The notes: generated from the sequence alone by a model not told the origin. A DNA stretch of 22,187 nucleotides from Symsagittifera roscoffensis (GCF_963678635.1 NC_087064.1:870001-892187); one strand, 5' to 3'; positions 1 through 11,816 are shown, numbered from the stretch's first letter. Numbers and translations: made by a program.

Positions 1-284
1 AAAGAGGCAGCTCATGTTCTGATTGGTAGATTAGATGACTTGTTTCACTTCCACCTAGCAAGGAGGCAGCTCATGTTCTGATTGGTAGATTAGATTACTT
101 GTTTCACTTTTACTTACCAAAGAGGCAGCTCAAGTTCTGATTGGTAGATTAGATCACTTGTTTTACTTTCATCTACCAAAGAGGCAGCTTATGTTCTGAT
201 TGGTATATTAGATCGTTTGTTTCACTTCCAGCAATCAAAGAGGCAGCTCATGTTCTGATTGGTAGATTAGATCGTTTGTTTCAT

Positions 285-822
285 CTCCACCTACCAAAGA
301 GCCAGCTCAAATTCTGATTGGTAGATTAGATCACTTGTTTCAATCCAGCCACCAAAGAGACAGCTCATGTTCTGATTGGTAGACTAGATCATTTGTTTGA
401 CTTCCACCTACCAAAGAGGCCGCTCAGGTTCTTATTGTTAGATTAGATGAATTGTTTCACTTCCACCTAACAAGGAGGCAGCTCATGTTCTGATTGGTAG
501 ATTAGATCACTTGTTTCACTTTCACCTACCAAAGAGGCAGCTCATTTTCTGATTGGTAGATTAGATCACTTGTTTCACTTCCACCTACCAAAGAGCCAGC
601 TCAAATTCTGATTGGTAGATTAGATCACTTATTTCAATCCAGCCACCAAAGAGACAGCTCATGTTCTGATTGGTAGACTAGATCATTTGTTTGACTTCCA
701 CCTACCAAAGAGGCCGCTCAGGTTCTTATTGTTAGATTAGATGAATTGTTTCACTTCCACCTAACAAGGAGGCAGCTCATGTTCTGATTGGTAGATTAGA
801 TCACTTGTTTCACTTTCACCTA
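285..822. repeat. Five-monomer duplication inside the satellite (294-bp offset)
   Basis: The stretch at about 285-528 recurs at about 579-822. Shared rare variants mark it: AGAGCCAGCTCAAATTC, TTTCAATCCAGCC (a 1-bp shorter unit), GAGGCCGCTCAGG and TTCTTATTGTTAG, in the same order. The CAAATTC marker is at 308 and 602, a distance of 294, which equals five 59-bp units minus one base. A longer-range repeat also exists: the pair of units at the window start recurs 883 bp later, at 901. Confidence 0.85.
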
Positions 823-2429
823 CGAAAGAGGCAGTTCAAGTTCTGATTAGTAGATTAGATCACTTGTTTCACTTCCAGCTACCAACGAGGCAGCTCATGT
901 TCTGATTGGTAGATTAGATGACTTGTTTCACTTCCACCTAGCAAGGAGGCAGCTCATGTTCTGATTGGTAGATTAGATTACTTGTTTCACTTTTACTTAC
1001 CAAAGAGGCAGCTAATGTTCTGATTGGTAGATTAGATCACTTGTTTCACTTCCTTCTACTAAAGATGCAGCTCATGTTCTGATTGGTAGATTAGATTAAT
1101 TGTTTCACTTTTACTTACCAAAGAGGCAGCTCATGTTCTGATTGGTAGATTAGATCACTTGTTTTACTTCCTTCCACCAAAGAGGCAGCTCATGTTCTGC
1201 TTGGTAGATTAGATGAATTGTTTCACTTCCACTTAGCAAGGAGGCAGCTCATGTTCTGATTGGTAGATTAGATTACTTGTTTCACTTTCACCTACCAAAG
1301 AGGCAGCTTATGTTCTGATTGGTATATTAGATCGTTTGTTTCATCTCCACCTACCAAAGAGGCAGCTCAAGTTCTGATTGGTAGATTAGATCATTTGTTT
1401 CACTTCCACCTACCAGAGAGGCAGCTCAAGTTCTGATTGGTAGATTAGATCACTTGTTTCACTTCCACCTACCAAAGAGGCAGCTCAAGTTCTGATTGGT
1501 AGATTAGATCACTTGTTTTACTTTCACCTACCAAAGAGGCTGCTCAATTTGTGATTGGTAATTTAGATCAATTGTCTCACTTCCACCCACCGAAGAGGCA
1601 GCTCAAGTTCTGATTGGTAGATTAGATCACTCTTTTTACTTTCACCTACCAAAGAGGCAGCTCTTTTTCTGATTGGTAGACTAGATTACTTGTTTCACTT
1701 TCACCTACCAAAGATGCAGCTCATGTTGTGATTGGTAGGTTAGATCACTTGTTTAACTTCCATCTTCCAAAAAGGCAGTTTATGTTCTTATTCGTATAAT
1801 AGATCGTTTTTTTCATCTCCACCTACCAAAGAGGCAGCTCAAGTTCTGATTGTTAGATTAGATCACTTGTTTCACTTCCTTCTACCAAAGAGGCAGCTCA
1901 TGTTCTGATTGGTAGATTAGATCACTTGTTTTACTTCCTTCCACCAAAGAGGCAGCTCATGTTCTGATTGGTAGATTAGATGACTTGTTTCACTTCCACC
2001 TACCAAAGAGGCAGCTCAAGTTCTGATTGGTAGATAAGATCAGTTGTTTCACTTCCACCTACCACAGAGGCAGCTCAAGTTCTGATTGGTAGATTAGGTC
2101 ACTTGTTTCACTTCCACCTACCAAAGCGGCAGCTCAAGTTCTGATTGGTAGATTAGATCACTTGTTTTACTTTCACCTACCAAAGAGGCTGCTCAATTTG
2201 TGATTGGTAATTTAGATCAATTGTCTCACTTCCACCCACCAAAGAGGCAGCTCAAGTTCTGATTGGTAGATTAGATCACTTTTTTTACTTCCACCTACCA
2301 AAGAGGCAGCTCAAGTTCTGATTGGTAGATTAGATCACTTGTTTTACTTCCACCTACCAAAGAGGCAGCTCAATTTGTGATTGGTAATTTAGATTAATTG
2401 TCTCACTTCCACCAACCAAAGAGGCAGCT

Positions 2430-5400
2430 CATGTTCTGATTGGTAGGTTAGATCGCTCTTTTTACTTTCACTTACCAAAGAGGCAGCTCATTTTCTGATT
2501 GGTTTATTAGATCACTTGTTTCACTTCCACCTACCAAAGAGGCAGCTCAAGTTCTGATTGGTAGATTAGATCACTTGTTTTACTTCAACCTACCAAAGAG
2601 GGAGCTCAATTTGTGATTGGTAATTTAGATCAACTGTCTCTTTTCCACTAACCAAAGAGGCAGCACAAGTTCTGATTGGTAGATTAGATCACTTGTTTTA
2701 CTTTCACTTACCAAAGAGGCAGCTCATTTTCTGATTGGTAGATTAGATTACTTGTTTCACTTTCACCTACCAAAGAGGCAGCTCAATTTGTGATTGGTAA
2801 TTTAGATCAATTGTCTCACTTCCATCAACCAAAGAGGCAGCACAAGTTCTGATTGGTAGATTAGATCACTCGTTTTACTTTCACTTACCAAAGAGGCAGC
2901 TCAATTTCTGATTGGTAGATTAGAGTACTTGTTTCACTTTCACCTACCAAAGAGGCAGCTCAATTTGTGATTGGTAATTTAGATCATTTGTCTCACTTCC
3001 ATCAACCAAAGAGGCAGCTCAAGTTCTGATTGGTAGATTAGATCACTTGTTTTACTTCCACCTACCAAAGAGGCAGCTCAAGTTCTGATTGGTAGATTAG
3101 ATCACTTGTTTTACTTCCACCTACCAAAGAGGGAGCTCAATTTGTGATTGGTAATTTAGATCAATTGTCTCACTTCCAACAACCAAAGAGGCAGCACAAG
3201 TTCTGATTGGTAGATTAGATCACTTGTTTTACTTTCACTTACCAAAGAGGCAGCTCATTTTCTGATTGGTAGATTAGATTACTTGTTTCACTTTCACCTA
3301 CCAAAGAGGCAGCTCATGTTCTGATTGGTAGGTTAGATCACTTGTTTAACTTCCATCTTCCAAAAAGGCAGCTTATGTTCTGATTGGTAGGTTAGATCAC
3401 TTGTTTAACTTCCATCTTCCAAAAAGGCAGCCTATGTTCTGATTGGTATAATAGATCGTTTGTTTCATCTCCACCTACCAAAGAGGCAGCTCAAGTTCTG
3501 ATTGGTAGATTAGATCACTTGTTTTACTTCCACCTACCAAAGAGGCAGCTCAAGTTCTGATTGGTAGATTAGATCACTTGTTTTACTTCAACCTACCAAA
3601 GAGGGAGCTCAATTTGTGATTGGTAATTTAGATCAATTGTCTCACTTCCACTAACCAAAGAGGCAGCACAAGTTCTGATTGGTAGATTAGATCACTTGTT
3701 TTACTTTCACTTACCAAAGAGGCAGCTCATTTTCTGATTGGTAGATTAGATTACTTGTTTCACTTTCACCTACCAAAGAGGCAGCTCAATTTGTGATTGG
3801 TAATTTAGATCAATTGTCTCACTTCCATCAACCAAAGAGGCAGCACAAGTTCTGATTGGTAGATTAGATCACTCGTTTTACTTTCACTTACCAAAGAGGC
3901 AGCTCATTTTCTGATTGGTAGATTAGAGTACTTGTTTCACTTTCACCTACCAAAGAGGCAGCTCAATTTGTGATTGGTAATTTAGATCATTTGTCTCACT
4001 TCCATCAACCAAAGAGGCAGCTCAAGAGTTCTGATTGGTAGATTAGATCACTTGTTTTACTTCCACCTACCAAAGAGGCAGCTCAAGTTCTGATTGGTAG
4101 ATTAGATCACTTGTTTTACTTCCACCTACCAAAGAGGGAGCTCAATTTGTGATTGGTAATTTAGATCAATTGTCTCACTTCCAACAACCAAAGAGGCAGC
4201 ACAAGTTCTGATTGGTAGATTAGATCACTTGTTTTACTTTCACTTACCAAAGAGGCAGCTCATTTTCTGATTGGTAGATTAGATTACTTGTTTCACTTTC
4301 ACCTACCAAAGAGGCAGCTCATGTTCTGATTGGTAGGTTAGATCACTTGTTTAACTTCCATCTTCCAAAAAGGCAGCTTATGTTCTGATTGGTAGGTTAG
4401 ATCACTTGTTTAACTTCCATCTTCCAAAAAGGCAGCCTATGTTCTGATTGGTATAATAGATCGTTTGTTTCATCTCCACCTACCAAAGAGGCAGCTCAAG
4501 TTCTGATTGGTAGATTAGATCACTTGTTTTACTTCCACCTACCAAAGAGGCAGCTCAAGTTCTGATTGGTAGATTAGATCACTTGTTTTACTTCCACCTA
4601 CCAAAGAGGCAGCTCAATTTGTGATTGGTAATTTAGATCAATTGTCTCACTCCACCAACCAAAGAGGCAGCTCATGTTCTGATTGGTAGGTTAGATCACT
4701 CTTTTTACTTTCACTTACCAAAGAGGCAGCTCATTTTCTGATTGGTATATTAGATCACTTGTTTCACTTCCACCTACCAAAGAGGCAGCTCAAGTTCTGA
4801 TTGGTAGATTAGATCACTTGTTTTACTTCAACCTACCAAAGAGGGAGCTCAATTTGTGATTGGTAATTTAGATCAATTGTCTCACTTCCACTAACCAAAG
4901 AGGCAGCACAAGTTCTGATTGGTAGATTAGATCACTTGTTTTACTTTCACTTACCAAAGAGGCAGCTCATTTTCTGATTGGTAGATTAGATTACTTGTTT
5001 CACTTTCACCTACCAAAGAGGCAGCTCAATTTGTGATTGGTAATTTAGATCAATTGTCTCAATTCCATTAACCAAAGAGGCAGCACAAGTTCTGATTGGT
5101 AGATTAGATCACTTGTTTTACTTTCACTTACCAAAGAGGCAGCTCATTTTCTGATTGGTAGATTAGATTACTTGTTTCACTTTCACCTACCAAAGAGGCA
5201 GCTCAATTTGTGATTGGTAATTTAGATCAATTGTCTCACTTCCATCAACCAAAGAGGCAGCTCAAGTTCTGATTGGTAGATTAGATCACTTGTTTTACTT
5301 CCACCAACCAAAGAGGCAGCTCAAGTTCTGATTGGTAGATTAGATCACTTGTTTTACTTCCACCTACCAAAGAGGGAGCTCAATTTGTGATTGGTAATTT

Positions 5401-5558
5401 AGATCAATTGTCTCACTTCCAACAACCAAAGAGGCAGCACAAGTTCTGATTGGTAGATTAGATCACTTGTTTTACTTTCACTTACCAAAGAGGCAGCTCA
5501 TTTTCTGATTGGTAGATTAGATTACTTGTTTCACTTTCACCTACCAAAGAGGCAGCTC
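2430..5558. repeat. Higher-order repeat: blocks of about 15, 17 and 21 monomers in tandem
   Basis: Marker units with GGTTAGATC...TTTAACTTCCATCTTCC, twice in a row and followed by a unit with GGTATAATAGATCG, begin at 3316, 4321 and 5559. The distances are 1005 bp (17 units plus a 2-bp insertion near 4025) and 1238 bp (21 units minus a 1-bp deletion near 4650). The order of variant units between markers is the same in both blocks except for about four extra units in the second. A partial block (about 15 units) precedes them from about 2430. This shows that amplification acted on multi-monomer blocks as well as on single units. Confidence 0.85.
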
Positions 5559-7920
5559 ATGTTCTGATTGGTAGGTTAGATCACTTGTTTAACTTCCATC
5601 TTCCAAAAAGGCAGCTTATGTTCTGATTGGTAGGTTAGATCACTTGTTTAACTTCCATCTTCCAAAAAGGCAGCCTGATGTTCTGATTGGTATAATAGAT
5701 CGTTTGTTTCATCTCCACCTACCAAAGAGGCAGCTCAAGTTCTGATTGGTAGCTTAGATCACTTGTTTCACTTCCACCTACCAAAGAGGCAGCTCAAGTT
5801 CTGATTGGTAGATTAGATCACTTGTTTTATTTCCACCTACCAAAGAGGCAGCTCAGTTTGTGATTGGTAATTTAGATCAATTGTCTCACTTCCACCCACC
5901 AAAGAGGCAGCTCTTGTTCTGATTGGTAGATTAGATCACTCTTTTTATTTTCACCTACCAAAGAGGCAGCTCATTTTCTGATTGGTAGATTAGATCACTT
6001 GTTTCACTTCCACCTACCAAAGAGGCAGCTCAAGTTCTGATTGGTAGATTAGATCACTTGTTTTACTTCAACCTACCAAAGAGGGAGCTCAATTTGTGAT
6101 TGGTAATTTAGATCAATTGTCTCACTTCAACCCACCAAAGAGGCAGCTCAAGTTCTGATTGGTAGATTAGATCACTCTTTTTACTTTCACCTACCAAAGA
6201 GGCAGCTCATTTTCTGATTGGTAGATTAGATTACTCGTTTCACTTTCACCTACCAAAGAGGCAGCTCATGTTCTGATTGGTAGACTAGATCACTTGTTTC
6301 ACTTCCACCTACTAAAGAGGCAGCTCATGTTGTGATTGGTAGGTTAGATCACTTGTTTAACTTCCACCTTCCAAAAAGGCAGCTTATGTTCTGATTGGTA
6401 TATTAGATCGTTTGTTTCATCTCCACCTACCAAAGAGGCAGCTCAAGTTCAGATTGGTACATTGAATTACTTGTTTCACTTCCACCTACCAAAGAGGCAG
6501 CTCAAGTTCTGATTGGTAGATTAGATCACTTGTTTTACTTTCACCTACCAAAGAGGCAGCTCAATTTGTTATTGGTAATTTAGATCAATTGTCTCACTTC
6601 CACCCACCAAAGAGGCAGCTCATGTTCTGATTGGTAGATTAGATCACTCTTTTTACTTTCACCTACCAAAGAGGAAGCTCATTTTCTAATTGGTAGATTA
6701 GATCACTTGTTTCACTTCCACCTACCAAAGAGGCAGCTCAATTTGTGATTGGTAATTTAGATCAATTGTCTCATTTCCACCCACCAAAGAGGCAGCTCAC
6801 GTTCTGATTGGTAGATTAGATCACTCCTTTTACTTTCACCTACCAAAGAGGCAGCTCATTTTCCGATTGGTAGATTAGATTACTTGTTTCACTTTCACCT
6901 ACCAAAGAGGCAGCTCATGTTCTGATTGGTAGATTAGATCACTTGTTTCACTTCCACCTACTAAAGAGGCAGCTCATGTTGTGATTGGTAGGTTAGATCA
7001 CTTGTTTAACTTCCATCTTCCAAAAAGGCAGCTTATGTTCTGATTGGTATATTAGATCAATTGTTTCATCTCCACCTACCAAAGAGGCAGCTCAAGTTCT
7101 GATTGGTAGATTAGATCACTTTTTTCACTTCCACCTACCAAAGAGGCAGCTCAAGTTCTGATTGGTAGATTAGATCACTTGTTTTACTTCCACCTACCAA
7201 AAAGGCAGCTCAATTTGTGATTGGTAATTTAGATCAATTGTCTCACTTCCACCCACCAAAAAGGCAGCTCATGTTCTGATTGGTAGATTAGATCAGTCTT
7301 TTTACTTTCACCTACCAAAGAGGCAGCGTATTTTCTGATTGGTAGATTAGATCACTTGTTTCACTTCCACCTACCAAAGAGGCATCTCAATTTCTGATTG
7401 GTAGATTAGATCACTTGTTTCACTTCCACCTAACAAAGAAGCAGCTCAACTTCTGATTGGTAGATTAGATCACTTGTTTTACTTTCACCTACGAAAGAGG
7501 CAGCTCATTTTCTGATTGGTAGATTAGATCACTTGTTTCACTTCCACCTACCAAAGAGGCAGCTCAAGTTCTGATTGGTAGATTAGATCACTTGTTTTAC
7601 TTTCACCTACCAAAGAGGCAGCTCATGTTCTGATTGGTAGATTAGATCGCTTGTTTCACTTCCACCTACTAAAGAGGCAGCTCATGTTGTGATTGGTAGG
7701 TTAGATCACTTGTTTAACTTCCATCTTTCAAAAAGGCAGCTTATGTTCTGATTGGTATATTAGATCGTTTGTTTCATTTCCAACTACCAAAGAGGCAGCT
7801 CAAGTTCTGATTGGTAGATTAGATCACTTGTTTCACTTCCACCTACCAAAGAGGCAGCTCATGTTCTGATTGGTAGATTAGATCACTTGTTTTACTTCCA
7901 CCTACCAAAGAGGCAGCTCC

Positions 7921-10850
7921 ATGTGATTGGTAATTTAGATCACTTGTTTCACTTCCACCTACCAAAGAGGCAGCTCATGTTCTGATTGGTAGATTAGATC
8001 AGTCTTTTTACTTTCACCTACCAAAGAGGCAGCTCATTTTCTGATTGGTAGATTAGATCACTTGTTTCACTTCCACCTACCAAAGAGGCAGCTCAAGTTC
8101 TGATTGGTAGATTAGATCAATTGTTTCACTTCCACCTACCAAAGAGGCAGCTCAAGTTCTGATTGGTAGATTAGATCACTTGTTTTACTTTCACCTACCA
8201 AAGAGGCAGCTAATGTTCTGATTGGTATATTAGATCATTTGTTTCATCTCCACCTACCAAAGAGGCAGCTCAAGTTCTGATTGGTAGATTAGATCACTTG
8301 TTTCACTTCAACCTACCAAAGAGGCAGCTCATGTTCTGATTGGTAGATTAGATCACTTGTTTTACTTCCACCTACCAAAGAGGCAGCTCAAGTTCTGATT
8401 GGTATATTAGATCACTTGTTTTACTTTCACCTACCAAAGAGGCAGCTCATGTTTTGATTGGTAGATTAGATCAGTCTTTTTACTTTCACCTACCAAAGAA
8501 GCAGCTCATTTTCTGATTGGTAGATTAGATCACTTGTTTCACTTCCACCTACCAAAGAGGCAGCTCAAGTTCTGGTTGGTAGATTAGATCACTTGTTTCA
8601 CTTCCACTTACCAAAGAGGCAGCTCAAGTTCTGATTGGTAGATTAGATCACTTGTTTTACTTTCACCTACCAAAGAGGCAGCTCATGTTCTGATTGGTAG
8701 ATTAGATCACTTGTTTCACTTCCACCTACTAAAGAGGCAGCTCAAGTTCTGATTGGTAGATTAGATCACTTGTTTCACTTCCACCTACCAATGAGGCAGC
8801 TCATGTTCTGATTGGTAGATTAGATCACTTGTTTTACTTCCACCTACCAAAGAGGCAGCTCATGTTCTGATTGGTAGATTAGATCACTTGTTTTACTTCC
8901 ACCTACCAAAGAGGCAGCTCCATGTGATTGGTAATTTAGATCACTTGTTTCACTTCCACCTACCAAAGAGGCAGCTCATGTTCTGATTGGTAGATTAGAT
9001 CAGTCTTTTTACTTTCACCTAGCAAAGAGGCAGCTCATTTTCTGATTGGTAGATTAGATCACTTGTTTCACTTCCACCTACCAAAGAGGCAGCTCAAGTT
9101 CTGATTGGTAGATTAGATCACTTGTTTCACTTCCACCTACCAAAGAGGCATCTCAAGTTATGATTGGTAGATTTGATCACTTGTTTCACTCGACCTACCA
9201 AAGACGCAGCTCATGTTTTGATTGGTAGATTCGATCATTTGTTTCACTCTCAGCTACGAAAGAGGCAGCTCAATTTTGATTAGTAGATTAGATTACTTGT
9301 TTCACTTCCTTTTACCAAAGACACAGCTCATGTTCTGATTGGTAGATTAGATTACTTGTTTCACTTTCACCTACCCAAGAAGCAGCTCAACTTCTGATTG
9401 TTAGATTAGATCACTTGTTTCACTTCCACCTACCAAAGAGGCAGCTCATGTTCTGATTGGTAGATTAGATCACTTGTTTTACTTCCACCTACCAAAGAGG
9501 CAGCTCCATGGGATTGGTAATTTAGATCACTTGTTTCACTTCCACCTGCCAAAGAGGCAGCTCATGTTCTGATTGGTAGATTAGATCAGTCTTTTTACTT
9601 TCACCTACCAAAGAGGCAGCTCATTTTCTGATTGGTAGATTAGATCACTTGTTTCACTTCCACCTACCAAAGAGGCAGCTCAAGTTCTGATTGGTAGATT
9701 AGATCACTTGTTTCACTTCCACCTACCAAAGAGGCAGCTCAAGTTCTGATCGGTAGATTAGATCACTTGTTTTACTTTCACCTACCAAAGAGGCAGCTCA
9801 TGTTCTGATTGGTAGATTAGATCACTTGTTTCACTTCCACCTACTAAAGAGGCAGCTCATGTTGTGATTGGTAGGTTAGATCACTTGTTTAACTTCCATC
9901 TTCCAAAAGGCAGCTTATGTTCTGATTGGTAGATTAGATCACTTGTTTTACTTCCACCTACCAAAGAGGCAGCTCAATGTGATTGGTAATTTAGATCACT
10001 TGTTTCACTTCCACCTACCAAAGAGGCAGCTCATGTTCTGATTGGTAGATTAGATCAGTCTTTTTACTTTCACCTACCAAAGAGGCAGCTCATTTTCTGA
10101 TTGGTAGATTAGATCACTTGTTTCGCTTCCACCTACCAAAGAGGCAGCTCAAGTTCTGATTGGTAGATTAGATCACTTGTTTCACTTCCACCTACCAAAG
10201 AGGCAGCTCAAATTCTGATTAGTAGATTAGATCACTTGTTTTACTTTCACCTACCAAAGAGGCAGCTCATGTTCTGATTGGTAGATTAGATCACTTGTTT
10301 CACTTCCACCTACTAAAGAGGCAGCTCATGTTGTGATTGGTAGGTTAGATCACTTGTTTAACTTCCATCTTCCAAAAGGCAGCTTATGTTCTGATTGGTA
10401 TATTAGATCGTTTGTTTTACTTCCACCTACCAAAGAGGCAGCTCAATGTGATTGGTAATTTAGATCACTTGTTTCACTTCCACCTTTCAAAGAGGCAGCT
10501 CATGTTCTGATTGGTATATTAGATCAGTCTTTTTACTTTCACCTACCAAAGAGGCAGCTCATTTTCTGATTGGTAGATTAGATCACTTGTTTCACTTCCA
10601 CCTACCAAAGAGGCAGCTCAAGTTCTGATTGGTAGATTAGATCACTTGTTTCACTTCCACCTACCAAAGAGGCAGCTCAAGTTTTGATTGGTAGATTAGA
10701 TCACTTGTTTTACTTTCACCTACCAAAGAGGCAGCTCAAGTTCTGATTGGTAGATTAGATCACTTGTTTTACTTCCACCTACCAAAGAGGCAGCTCAATT
10801 TGTGATTGGTAATTTAGATCACTTGTTTCACTTCCACCTACCAAAGAGGC
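7921..10850. repeat. Higher-order repeat family: blocks of 17, 10, 8, 8 and 6 monomers
   Basis: A shortened unit (CATGTGATTGG or AATGTGATTGG, 2 bp shorter than the related AATTTGTGATTGG unit) marks block starts near 7921, 8922, 9508, 9977 and 10446; a full-length relative follows at 10801. The distances are 1001, 586, 469, 469 and 354 bp, matching 17, 10, 8, 8 and 6 units after counting the 1-4 base deletions seen in each block. In each block the marker is followed by a CAGTCTTTTTAC unit and then a CTCATTTTCTG unit. The two consecutive 469-bp blocks look like recent exact-register duplications. Confidence 0.8.
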
Positions 10851-11602
10851 AGCTCATGTTCTGATTGGTAGATTAGATCAGTCTTTTTACTTTCACCTAT
10901 TAAAGATGCAGCTCATTTTCTGATTGGTAGATTAGATCACTTGTTTCACTTCCACCTACCAAAGAGGCAGCTCATTTTCTGATTGGTAGATTAGATCACT
11001 TGTTTCACTTCCACCTACCAAAGAGGCAGCTCAAGTTCTGATTGGTAGATTAGATCACTTGTTTCACTTCCACCTACCAAAGAGGCAGCTCAAGTTCTGA
11101 TTGGTAGATTAGATCACTTGTTTCACTCCCACCTACCAAAGAGGCAGCTCAAGTTCTGATTGGTAGATAAGATCACTTGTTTCACATCCACCTACTAAAG
11201 AGGCAACTAAAGTTCTGATTGGTAGATTAGATCACTTGTTTCACTTCCACCTACCAAAGAGGCAGCTCAAGTTCTGATTGGTAGATTAGATCACTTGTTT
11301 CACTTCCACCTACCAAAGAGGCAGCTCAAGTTCTGATTGGTAGATTAGATCACTTGTTTCACTTCCACCTACCAAAGAGGCAGCTCAAGTTCTGATTGGT
11401 AGATTAGATCACTTGTTTCACTTCCACCTACCAAAGAGGCAACTCATTTTCTGATTGGTAGATTAGATCACTTGTTTCACTTCCACCTACCAAAGAGGCA
11501 GCTCAAGTTCTGATTGGTAGATTAAATCACTTGTTTCACTTCCACCTACCAAAGAGGCAGCTCAAGTTCTGATTGGTAGGTTGGATCACTTGTTTTACTT
11601 TC

Positions 11603-11613
11603 ACCTACCAAAG
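11603..11613 (-). promoter_or_regulatory. 5' splice site (donor) of the lectin exon, prototype of the satellite donor motif
   Basis: The minus-strand sequence is CTTTG|GTAGGT, one base from the best intronic donor hexamer GTAAGT. The same 11 bases recur once per 59-bp monomer. Some monomers carry a stronger form (plus strand ACTTACCAAAG, i.e. CTTTG|GTAAGT), while units with CATCTTCC or CTAGCAAGG have lost the GT. Confidence 0.75.
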
Positions 11614-11730
11614 AGGCAGCTCAAGCTCTGATTGGTTGCTTATCCAGCTGAAGCTCACACTCTCTAGTCTGCTGGCTCCTACCCAGAAGTTATCCCAGTT
11701 ATTCCCAGCTGCATTTCTCCCTTGAAAGGT
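11609..11730 (-). CDS. Exon: central part of a C-type lectin domain, ending at the satellite-founding splice donor
   Basis: Read on the minus strand from 11730, the frame ACC TTT CAA gives a peptide containing NNWDNFWVGASR, then SFSWISNQSEL and ELPLW. This fits the core of a C-type lectin domain: the conserved FW-(I/V)-G, the following W, and the LW that precedes the missing ExPN-type segment. The likely acceptor is GAATGTTTAG|ACC (CAAG|GG or GCAG|CTGG are alternatives). The donor is CTTTG|GTAGGT at 11609/11608, splitting the final TGG codon (phase 2). The exon is 122 nt; reading through the donor gives TGG TAG, an immediate stop. The last 28 nt are shared with every satellite monomer; the exon copy has GAGCTTGAG where the array consensus has GAACTTGAG. 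The exon completing the domain is not in the window. Confidence 0.78.
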
Positions 11731-11762
11731 CTAAACATTCAATTTTCCTCCAAGAAAAGCAA

Positions 11763-11816
11763 CCATGAGTTATTTGATAGCAACAAAGCTCTGTGCCCCT
11801 ATCGAATAACTCCTGG
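11763..11816. repeat. Inverted repeat, 14-bp core stem
   Basis: GAGTTATTTGATAG (11767-11780) pairs with CTATCGAATAACTC (11799-11812) with one G-T type mismatch. Pairing continues outward after one mismatch (CCA with TGG). The loop is 18 nt. It sits inside the lectin intron; no function is evident. Confidence 0.6.

Larger units (their letters stand above)
1..11636 (-). repeat. 59-bp satellite array, about 197 head-to-tail monomers, derived from an exon-intron boundary
   Basis: The monomer length of 59 bp is read directly from the first lines (unit 1-59, next unit from 60) and holds to the end with only occasional 1-3 base indels. All units have the same orientation and the array is cut by the window's left edge. 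Read on the minus strand, a typical unit begins GTAGGTGGAAGTGAAACAAG, continues GTGATCTAATCT and ends ACCAATCAGAAC followed by TTGAGCTGCCTCTTTG. The last 28 nt match the end of the lectin exon at 11636-11609, and the first bases match the intron start at 11608 and below. Recurrent variants include TTGTGATTGGTAATTT units, GGTTAGATC...CATCTTCC units and CAGTCTTTTTAC units (plus strand). No open reading frame of useful length exists inside it, so it is treated as non-coding intronic satellite. Confidence 0.95.

Noticed and set aside
1-11636. CRISPR array
   Set aside because: Units are contiguous 59-bp repeats with no unique spacers, in a eukaryotic context.
1-11636. Three units (177 bp) as a nucleosome-phasing length
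   Set aside because: The number is suggestive, but variant units do not repeat every third position, so nothing in the sequence supports it.
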